Shown here one piece after another: positions 56,730 to 64,000 of a stretch of 64,000 nucleotides of DNA. Below the pieces are notes generated by a model. It searched no databases and was not told where the DNA came from. It worked only from the letters and a program-made list of their open reading frames with translations. Location: contig JALGPY010000034.1 of the NCBI GenBank assembly GCA_023055425.1, positions 434,001 through 498,000 on the forward strand, in the 5' to 3' direction. The position numbers and the translations under genes were made by a program. The DNA comes from Linanthus parryae. Its lineage: Eukaryota; Streptophyta; Magnoliopsida; Ericales; Polemoniaceae. Numbering within the stretch: the first letter of the stretch is position 1; every line of letters begins with the position of its first letter.

Positions 56730-58819
56730 TGACACGATTTCTTACGTGTTACCGCAAGTGCACGGTTCAAGTAATATAGGGCTGGTATTTCAACCCCGAG
56801 TTATCGATCCCACGAGGACAGTGTTACTGCTTAATCAGAAACTAGGCTTAAAGAGTACAAACGTAAAAAAGTAAAAGGAGTAAAAACAGAATAAACAGTA
56901 TTTTTGGTAATTTTCTGGTAATAAAGTCTAACTGTAAAAACTAGGGTTTTGGGTTCCTAGATTCCTGGATCCCCTAGGGTTACTATTCAGCTTTTCAGTT
57001 TTCCGATTCAAAAACACACAGCAGTTTTGTTTATGCCAGCATACCAATGATACAATCTCCTCTCGGTCTCATGCACCTGTCACTCTCCTGCATATTTTCG
57101 GGTCCTCTCGGTCCACCTAGATCTGCAGGTTCGTTCTAAGTCTGCTAGGGTTACAGGTTCTCCTCTCGGTCTCCCCCTAAACTTCTAGCAGTTGGTCTAA
57201 TGCTTCTGGGCTAGTCCCCTGATTCTCTTCACCTCTCGGTCCATCAAGGCAGAGTACTAAATCCTGACTTCTCTTCCTAACTCTCACTGGCCACTCTCGC
57301 GCACCAGATCCTGTCTGTAGCAATCCAGGTTCGCGACTCCGTTCATGCATAAAAAGTAAAAACCAAAGACAGAATAATAAACAAAACCTCTACTGTATTA
57401 AGACTTAACCAGTCATGAATCTGAAATCAAAACCTGAAGTACTGAAATCATAAACCCTAGGTTCACCGAGAACCTAGGTCAAAAGTCTAGCTAATAAAAA
57501 CTAACATAAAGAAGAGAAGAGAATCAAACAGGTGACGGAAATCTGGCGATTTCCGGGACTGCTCCGGTGCTCCCTGTCTCTGCTGTGTCTAACTCTGATC
57601 CTGTGTCTGTGTCTGTCTGTGCTGTGTATCCTGTGTTGTGTATTTTGTATATATGCTGAAACTGATGGGCAGAGCTGCTTTATATACTGCTGAAGTTTCC
57701 CTAATCCTGTGCTGAAATTCCTATTCTGTCCCTGTCTAAACCGCCCTGGGAAGCTTCTGGAAATCCTGTCCTGCGTCTGAACGCACATCTGCTGACTTTG
57801 ACTTTTCTGATGAAGTTTGACTTTTTCCACCGTCTTCAGAAATTCTGAAAATCTTGACCTGCGTTTGAACGCACAAAGGTTGCGTTTGAACGCACATTCT
57901 GAGAGTTGACTTTTTGACTTTGACTTCCGTTGACTTTTTGGGTGTGCGTTTGAACGCACAATGTGCGTTTGAACGCACATACTTAGTCTTCTGGTTGATT
58001 TCTGCCTGATTCTGACCTTTCTGAAATTTGAAGTTTCCTGCGTCTGAACGCAGGATGTGCGTTTGAACGCACAACTTAGTCATTTTCTGGCCAGTTTCCC
58101 TGTCTGTTGCTGCACTATGTTGTGCGTTTGAACGCAACTCTCCTGCGTTTGAACGCAGTGCGTCTGAACGCACACCTTCTGCGTTTGAACGCAGTGCGTC
58201 TGAACGCACACCTTCTGCGTTTGAACGCAGGCCTTAACCATTTTTCTTCTTCTGGCTTCTGACTTCTGGACCCGTGCTTTTGAACGCAGCTCGCCTGCGT
58301 TTGAACGCACCCCTTGGCCTTTTTCTTCTCTTGAATGTTAAGTCCTGCGTTTGAACGCAAGAAGTGCGTTTGAACGCACCCCTTAACTTTTCAGCACTTC
58401 GGCCTCTGAACCTTGCGTTTGAACGCAGACTGCCTGCGTCTGAACGCAGGACTTAGCCAACTTTCTGCCATTTTCCTGCTGCTCCCATCTTGTGCGTCTG
58501 AACGCAGGTGCCCTGCGTTTGAACGCACCACTTAGCTTTTTTCCTCTTTTTCTGCTCAGCTTTCCTGACACGCTGCCTCCCATCCAAGTTAATCTCATGC
58601 ATTTTTCGGCACCTGTTACCTGCACATCATAACACGCACCCGCGATCATATCCAACAAACAAAAGTATGCACAAAATTACTCAAATTTTGCAATCATGAT
58701 CTATAAATCTCTGCCTCGTATCAGGTGGAAAATATGCTGAAAATGGCCAAACTCAACTCTCACAGGGTTAAAACCAATGGTAAAAAGATGTCCCAGACTA
58801 ATACATTTTCAAGCTGTCA
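56730..58819 (-). mobile_element. Solo LTR of an Athila-related element (2090 bp)
   Basis: Flanked by an exact TGAAT duplication (56725-56729, 58820-58824). Ends TGACA and TGTCA. It shares with the intact Athila LTR the order CGCAAGTG-ACG, CCCACGAGGAC, GGATCCCCTAGGGTT, GGTTCGCGACTCC, AACCCTAGGTTCACCGAGAA and a TTTATATA-TGCTGAAG TATA region near 57678. It differs widely elsewhere, so it is another family of the same lineage. A single LTR with a target duplication indicates LTR-LTR recombination. Confidence 0.88.
57768..58530. repeat. About 21 copies of the palindrome TGCGTYTGAACGCA
   Basis: A 14-base motif with arms TGCGTT and AACGCA recurs about 21 times at irregular spacing (from 3 to about 90 bases), often in close pairs. 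Bases outside the arms vary, while the motif itself is nearly invariant. It occupies the same part of the LTR (U3 in sense) as the GCGTA array of the intact Athila. Confidence 0.9.
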
Positions 58820-59015
58820 TGAATCCCGTCTGAAATCCGGCAGGGAGCAGGTCCAAGCGGCGGAGGTGGCTGGCTGTGGTCAGAAAGAGGCGAAATAGAG
58901 AGGGTTGGCGGGCGGCAGCCCCATGGAGGAGGAGCCGCCGCCGCCGCAGAGGGAGGGGTTGTTAGGGTTTTGTTGGGAGAAAAGTTTTTAGAGAGAGAGA
59001 GTGTTTCAAATTGTT

Positions 59016-59570
59016 CTATTATAAGTAAAGAGTTGTGAGAAATGTAGTGAGCCCAGTAGTGAAGATAGTGCATTTGAAGTTCCTATGCTTGTGTTTTGGA
59101 TTTGTTCCGAAAACTTAATTAATTAAGTTCATCTTAAATAGCGTTGTGCCACTCTTGAAGTGGCTTAGCTTCTGTGGTTTTCACAATGCGCTGGATTTGT
59201 TCTAGATGGTTTTTGCTGGCATTCTGCAGTCTCTTAACTAAAGATTCTGAGAAGTCTAAAAGTATTGTGTGGATCTTTTGTTGTGGGATGCTAGTTTTAT
59301 GTTCTTTGTTTGTAGGCTTGTCCTTGTTTTTGAACTCTAAACTCTTGTACTGTCTGTTGTCTCTTGACCGAGTGTGCTATCTGGAGCCTGTATGTTATCC
59401 TGTGTATCTGAATCTTTTGAAACTCTTGTATTTAACTTATATGTATTTATTAACTCTTTTATTAATAAGCTACTTTATGCTCTTTGTTTCGGTCTCATTT
59501 CATTTGAGCAGGATGAAATTAGCTGGTCTGTATTACTATGAGAAAATTATGTGGTAGAACCTCACGGTTG
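59016..59570. other. Intergenic region
   Basis: Starts with sequence shared with 24780 onward (GAAGATAGTGCATTTG) and 24870-24915 (GCCACTCTTGAAGTGGCTTA). The 127-codon ORF at 59174-59557 is hydrophobic and T-rich, without family features. Confidence 0.4.
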
Positions 59571-59582
59571 CACTAGCATACT

Positions 59583-61408
59583 ATTTTTATTTATTTTTTT
59601 TTTTTGCGGAACAAGAAGAACATCAATTAATAATATTGAAAAGTACATGATACCTATATACTATTACAATCATCCCAAGCACTTAGCAACCTAAGAAGAT
59701 GCTAAAAAGAACAACCATAGACACATCCATAGCTAACAAACAAAGCTACAAGACTAAGAAAAGAACAACAAAGCCATTACATAGACTAGACAACACAAGC
59801 TGCAAGCTGGCGAGATGCGGACAAACACCTGAAAGAAGACAAGACAAAATATCAAAGAAGCTAGAATAAGGACTCACAAATAAAAGGGACTGAATGGAAA
59901 TCAGAGGGAATGATGAAAAGACGGCCGAATTTTCGAATCTGGTGGCTCCCAAAACTTAGAACTCATCCTCAATTTCTTATTCGGATGGTGCGTTTTCGAG
60001 TGCGGCCGACTCCAATAAACCCCTTGTGGTTGAATCGTTCCAGACTCCAAGGACCGTGATGGACATGATTCCTCCTTTTGACACTCCATAGATGTAGCCG
60101 GCGTAGGAGAGTTTGACGAATGGTCCGAGGATTGGGTATCCTCTGTTTTGCACGGCTCTGACCTATCCCCTTTTTTGCAAGTCTCGGATGGAGTGAGAAA
60201 ACGACGACGGAATAAGGGGTAAGGAACATGAACAACTCCTTTTACCACATCCTCTCGATGAGACGAACGCTTCATTGCTTTCCAATACCAGTCTTCATCA
60301 ACAAGAACAACTTGCTTGGTCCGTGAATTGACGAATCTGAGCTTGCTTTTATGTGTTTTCACAAAAGAGCTGGATAGGATGCTGGCGATTTCCTTGCATG
60401 TATGATCCGGCACCGAAGAACTATGCGGAGATGAGCGAAGATGCAAGAGATCATCCCGACTATACTTGAGCTTTACCGGTTGAACCTCACGGAGAATCTG
60501 ATTAAACTCCCCTTGCGTCCGAAGCCGTTTGCACTGGGGAAAAGCATCAGCCCATACTCGACCTCGCTTGGGGTAGAAACGTCCTTTCTTCCTTGTGGAA
60601 TCATGAAGATCTGTGCGGAACAAGCTGGCGAGAGAACGCCTCTGTTCCTGGTAGCTCAGAGCCCACACTTTTGTTAAGGCTGTCGATCTGACCCTCTTCA
60701 TGATAGAGAAGTAATTGCTTACACAAAGACAAAGCGAGACGGAAACAAAGTGGAAGAAAAACTGAAGAATGAGCCGAACACAAAAACAGAGGAACAAACC
60801 AACAAAGTGATAGAAGCAACGAAACCCACCAGTAAAGAAAATAGAAAAGATGAGGGAAGGATTAAAATACGAGAAGTAAACTAAACAAGGGTATAAACAA
60901 AACAAACTGAAACATTTTAAGAGCCCCCATAAGAAGCTCAAAACCCCAACAGAGGCGAGACCCACCCAAACGATACGCGGAAGAGTAGATCGAAAGCGAG
61001 AGAATAGGTAACTGAAAGAAAAAATAGTTGGATAAACGACGGATCTGAAACGGACTCCCAAACAGAGCTGTGGAGATCTGAAGAGAAACGAGAACGAATA
61101 GAGACCAAGATGAAACTAGGATGATGAAAGGGATGAACCCAGATGTGTTGACTTCGCCGGCGGCTAAACTCAGAGAGGGCCGCGAGTTGAGAAATAATCC
61201 ACCAAGGTGAAGAAGATCTGAAAGGAGTAGATCTGAGAAAAACAGAGCAAAAAAAAAGAAATTGATGGGTGCTAATCTCTCAGCGGCAGTGAGGGCCAGG
61301 AAGGGCTGAGAGAAGGACGAGAATTTGGGTTTTCAGAAAGGGTTGTTTTCTAGAGAGTGGAGAGAGCGTTTTCTCTCTCTAAACGCCCCAACCCAGGCTA
61401 CAATAATC
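59583..61408 (-). mobile_element. LINE-like retroelement with poly(A) and target duplication, 1.83 kb
   Basis: The minus strand begins near CGCTCTCTCCACTCTCTAG and ends TTGATGTTCTTCTTGTTCCG plus an A-rich tail. Flanks CACTAGCATACT (59571-59582) and CACTAGCGTACT (61409-61420) are a 12-bp target duplication with one change, the product of target-primed reverse transcription. It has one ORF of about 266 codons and no reverse transcriptase, so it depends on another LINE. Confidence 0.78.
59901..60701 (-). CDS. Unrecognised 266-aa protein inside the LINE-like element
   Basis: The ATG at 60701 is preferred over the one at 61061, because the stretch between translates into T-rich, hydrophobic leader sequence. 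The protein is basic and Ser-rich: a Lys/Arg-rich first third (TRKKGRFYPKRGR), a central part (LRFVNSRTKQVVLVDEDWYW) that looks folded, and a Cys/Ser-rich linker (CKKGDRSEPCKTEDTQ) before a basic end. I see no RRM, zinc knuckle or endonuclease motif. It could be an ORF1-like RNA-binding protein, or the remnant of one fused to the 3' end after internal deletion. Open along its whole length. Confidence 0.45.
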   Translation of the reverse strand: MKRVRSTALTKVWALSYQEQRRSLASLFRTDLHDSTRKKGRFYPKRGRVWADAFPQCKRLRTQGEFNQILREVQPVKLKYSRDDLLHLRSSPHSSSVPDHTCKEIASILSSSFVKTHKSKLRFVNSRTKQVVLVDEDWYWKAMKRSSHREDVVKGVVHVPYPLFRRRFLTPSETCKKGDRSEPCKTEDTQSSDHSSNSPTPATSMECQKEESCPSRSLESGTIQPQGVYWSRPHSKTHHPNKKLRMSSKFWEPPDSKIRPSFHHSL

Positions 61409-61419
61409 CACTAGCGTAC

Positions 61420-61640
61420 TGTTGAATAAGATAGAATAATGTCTAGCTATAGTTGTAGTTTCTATATATTGTGGTGCTTATTTGTAAATAGTAGAATGTT
61501 AAGTAGACTACATGATAGCTCTCTGTAGCTAACCGTAATCAATTCGGTGAATAAGAATCTCTCTATTTCATCTTCTTCCCTCTTTCTGTATATCACCATA
61601 AACCCTAGTTCGTCTTCTTGATGAATTGATGATTGGTTAA
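61420..61640 (+). repeat. 5' LTR of a Copia element (about 220 bp)
   Basis: Begins TGTTGAATAAG and ends just before the primer-binding site. The exact 3' edge is uncertain because it does not end in a clear CA. It abuts the target duplication of the LINE, so that LINE inserted at or near the LTR edge. No second LTR is in the window. Confidence 0.6.
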
Positions 61641-61642
61641 TA

Positions 61643-61654
61643 TGGTATCAGAGC
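61643..61654 (+). other. Primer-binding site, initiator tRNA-Met type
   Basis: TGGTATCAGAGC, two to three bases after the presumed LTR end. Confidence 0.85.
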
Positions 61655-61711
61655 CTTTTCGAAGCTCATCGCTTAATTGTTGATCCTGTTTCGGTCTTCC
61701 ACATACCCTTC

Positions 61712-62848
61712 ATGGCTGATTCGATCATTTCTTCGCTTCCAATGGGTCTCAAATTCTTCATTGTGAACCTCAATTCCCTCATTCAGGTGAAGCGTGATTC
61801 TATGAATTACCTTCTATGGCCTGGTCAGATGACGACGGTGCTTCAGGCGAATGATTTGCTCCGGTATCTGGATGGATCTGTTTCTGCACCGCCTCAATTT
61901 CTTTCATCTTCGTTGGAGACGCCGTCACAGGTCTTGAATCCGGACTATTCTGAATGGTATATCATCGATCAACACCTTAAGAGTGCTCTGATTGCTTCTA
62001 TTTCTGCTTTAATTTTGCCTCTCATCTTCCATTTGCCACATTCTTGTCAATTATGGACTGCTCTAGCACAACGCTTCACATATCTCTCTAGATCTCATAT
62101 ACATCAACTTAAACAACAATTGATGTTTGTTACCAAATGTAATCACACCATTGTTCAGTATCTTGACAATCTGAGGATGATTTCTGACCAATTAGCTCAA
62201 GTTAATGAGCATGTGAGTGAAGAAGACCTTATCCTCTATATTTTGAGAGGTCTGCCGAAAGAATATGACATTTTCAAAACTACTATTCGTGTTAGAGGAT
62301 CTCCTCTCACAGTTAGTGAACTCTCCACATTGAATCCCGCCATCTGCAGCTTGAAATTTCTTTGTCTAATGTCTAAGTCTCATTCTGAGGTGGTTACTGC
62401 ATTTCAAGCACTCAAGTATGGTAACAATGGTTCTGGAAAGTTTAATGGAAAACAGAAGTTCTGTAATGTTTCTTATCCTGGTGGTTCTTCTTTTGGTAAT
62501 ACATCATCTGCTGCTGGAAATGGTTTATTGCCTACACCAACATTCCACTCCACTAGCACATCTTCACTGCAGTCTTTTGGTTCAAGTGGAAAACACTTCT
62601 CTACCACAGTTCAATGTCAGATTTGTGGTAAATCAAGACACACTGCCAGAGATTGTTGGCACAGAACTAACCCCACTGCTTATGCACCTCAAAAAGGTTT
62701 TAGTTCTGGCAGGGGTGGTTCTTCAAGACAAGCACACTTTGTTACATCATCAACCAGCAGGCTTCTCTCCTACTGCTCAGTACAATCTGCACAGTTCACC
62801 ATCCTCATCACAACATTCTTTTTGTCCCCCTTGGCTGTTAGACTCTGA
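61712..62848 (+). pseudogene. Copia Gag region, frameshifted at the Gag-Pol junction
   Basis: The start is the first ATG after the primer site. It encodes a Copia Gag (UBN2/retrotran_gag type): YLLWPGQMTTVLQANDLLRY near residue 35, LAQRFTYLSRSHIHQLKQQL near 120, LILYILRGLPKEYD near 175, and a CCHC zinc knuckle CQICGKSRHTARDC at about 305. After about 62740 this phase leaves the element's frame and ends at 62848, while the true continuation lies in another phase (62748-62924). The Gag domain itself is open. Without Pol in frame the element is dead. Confidence 0.75.
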
Positions 62849-63780
62849 AGCTAATCAACATGTGACTGGTTCTTTGGATAATTTGCATCAGTCTATTCCC
62901 TATAGTGGCAGTGACGGTGGGTAATGGTCAACATGTTCCCCACTCTCACATTGGTAAGTTTGTCCCTCACTCTGCAGGTCAATTTGCACTCTCAAATGTG
63001 CTTTATTCTCATACTTTATCTGCTAGTCTTCTTTCTGTGTATCAATTCACACTTGACAACAATTGCACTCTTATCTTTGATTCACATGGTTATGTGGTTC
63101 AGGACACTCTCACCTATCCTCTACAAGGGCCCATGTGAGCAAGGTCTATACCATTTACCATCTACTTCTCAGCTCCTGTCTCTCAAGTCTTCTCAATCTC
63201 ATAAGACATACTCTGCCTTCACCAAATTACCTGCTCATGATTGGCATTGTAGACTGTGCCATCCTTCTAGTTCTATTTTGCAGTCTGTGTATTCTATTTT
63301 CCATTGTACCTCTTCTTTGAAAAGTTTGTGTAATGCTTGTCAAATGGCCAAGAGTCACAAACTACCTTTCTATTTGTCTACATCTCATGTTGTAAAACTA
63401 TTTGATCTTGTTCATTCAGATGTGTGGGGGCCAGCTCCCAGCCCTTCAGTATAAATACTTTGTTGTCTTCATTGATGATTGTACAAAGTTTAATCCTCTC
63501 AAACAAAAAAGTGATGCCTATCATGATTGCTTACATTTTTCTGCTCTCATCAAAAATCAATTTGATTCTGTTGGCATGTTTTTAGAACTGACAATGGAGC
63601 TGAACTTGTCAATACTTAATTTGCTTTGTATCTTCAAGCTCAAGGGACTGTTCATCAATCTTGTTGCCATTATACACCTCAGCAAAATGGTAGGGTAGAA
63701 AGGAAACATAGACGCCTTTCAGAAAAATCCATTGCTCTCTTGCAACATGCTTCCTTGCCTGAGAACTTCTGGATTACAGG
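62748..63780 (+). pseudogene. Copia Pol remnant: protease, GAG-pre-integrase, part of integrase
   Basis: Spread over at least four phases. Protease start WLLDSEANQHVTG has Glu where the catalytic D-S/T-G needs Gly. VGNGQHVPHSHIG follows in another frame, then HDWHCRLCHPS...LCNACQMAKSHKLPF (pre-integrase zinc motif), DLVHSDVWGPAP (first integrase Asp), an FIDDCTKF phrase, a TDNGAE-like second Asp region near 63590 and a PQQNGRVERKHR-like end near 63690. The element stops at about 63780, so reverse transcriptase and the 3' LTR are missing. Confidence 0.75.
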
Positions 63781-63784
63781 GATC

Positions 63785-64000
63785 TAGGAAGATTTAAACA
63801 CAGAGGACCGGAGGAAGCTGTGCATGTTCATGTGGGCTATTTGGTACAACTGAAACCAAACATTGCATCAGAAAAAGGCCAAATCCTCGGGGGAGATTTT
63901 CAATTGGGCCTTCGAGCTTTTTCAATTTACACCACGCGAGGAAATGAATGCGCCCATCGATTCGCGCAAAAGAAAGTGGAGGGTGACTCAGCTCACATTT
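63785..64000 (+). pseudogene. Possible LINE fragment (region before RNase H) at the window edge
   Basis: With a stop removed, the translation resembles the segment between zf-RVT and RNase H in plant LINE polyproteins (CMFMWAIWYN, then WAF). It starts where the Copia sequence ends and runs off the window. The call is tentative because the piece is short. Confidence 0.35.

Larger units (their letters stand above)
55795..59007 (-). mobile_element. Short LINE-like retroelement (net 1.1 kb), split by a solo LTR
   Basis: On the minus strand it starts with CACTCTCTCTCTC, a leader typical of plant L1 elements, and ends ATGAATGAAATCC, TTTCGTTGCCGGTG and poly(A). AAATTGTT flanks both sides (55787-55794, 59008-59015), though poly(T) makes one edge ambiguous. 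Sister DNA behind PPR-a lacks it. After removing the solo LTR about 1.1 kb remains, without reverse transcriptase, so it is non-autonomous or internally deleted. GC-rich ORFs in it are not supported. Confidence 0.65.

Noticed and set aside
56388..56770. GC-rich ORFs in the short LINE
   Set aside because: Several overlapping frames on both strands, no recognisable domain; base composition explains them.
57768..58530. CRISPR-like regular palindromic repeats
   Set aside because: The unit is 14 bases with irregular spacers of 3-90 bases, lies inside a plant LTR, and there are no cas genes.
59174..59557. 127-codon hydrophobic ORF
   Set aside because: T-rich sequence produces Leu/Phe/Ser runs; no family pattern and no conserved counterpart.

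Overview
The window looks like nuclear DNA of a flowering plant, most likely a eudicot. It holds a cluster of intronless genes for P-class pentatricopeptide-repeat (PPR) proteins of the Restorer-of-fertility-like (RFL) kind, set in a dense and partly nested mass of plant transposable elements. I could not name the species. No rRNA gene, tRNA gene or CRISPR array was seen; the tRNA-like strings are retrotransposon primer-binding sites.

Left part (1-19.7 kb). A 15.4-kb Athila-type Ty3/Gypsy element (98-15467, minus strand) is complete: two nearly identical LTRs, a tRNA-Asp primer-binding site, one open 1803-residue gag-pol frame, and an Athila-position accessory ORF broken by a frameshift. It sits inside the integrase gene of an older Gypsy element (15473 to about 19680, with the 3' continuation at 97-1), between two copies of ATGGT. 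It also carries an inverted piece of its own LTR.

Middle (19.8-38.7 kb). PPR-a is a pseudogene (19857-21673). PPR-b (27001-28395) is open but lacks four repeats. PPR-c (29173-30975) is full length. Three PPR units (a, c, d) and the fragment PPR-e are each followed by a decayed second PPR sequence, so the ancestral unit was probably a tandem pair. The relic behind PPR-c was hit by a Stowaway MITE, which was then hit by a 4.3-kb Helitron. LINE pieces flank PPR-b.

Right part (38.7-64 kb). A 404-bp hAT-type MITE is followed by a 7.25-kb Gypsy element that keeps only gag between 2.3-kb LTRs (TR-GAG type), a fragment of a Mutator-like transposase gene, full-length PPR-d (48942-50750) and 3' fragment PPR-e (53143-53334). 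Next come a short LINE carrying a solo Athila-like LTR with about 21 copies of a 14-bp palindrome, a second LINE with one unrecognised ORF, a decayed Copia element, and a LINE fragment at the edge.

How it fits together. The probable host genes are PPR-b, PPR-c and PPR-d. RFL proteins normally enter mitochondria and bind or process specific transcripts, often those causing cytoplasmic male sterility. Paralogues c and d keep the same RNA-specifying residues in most of their first eight repeats but differ in all of the last six. Duplication, conversion-like mosaicism, repeat loss and transposon insertion are all visible in this one cluster.
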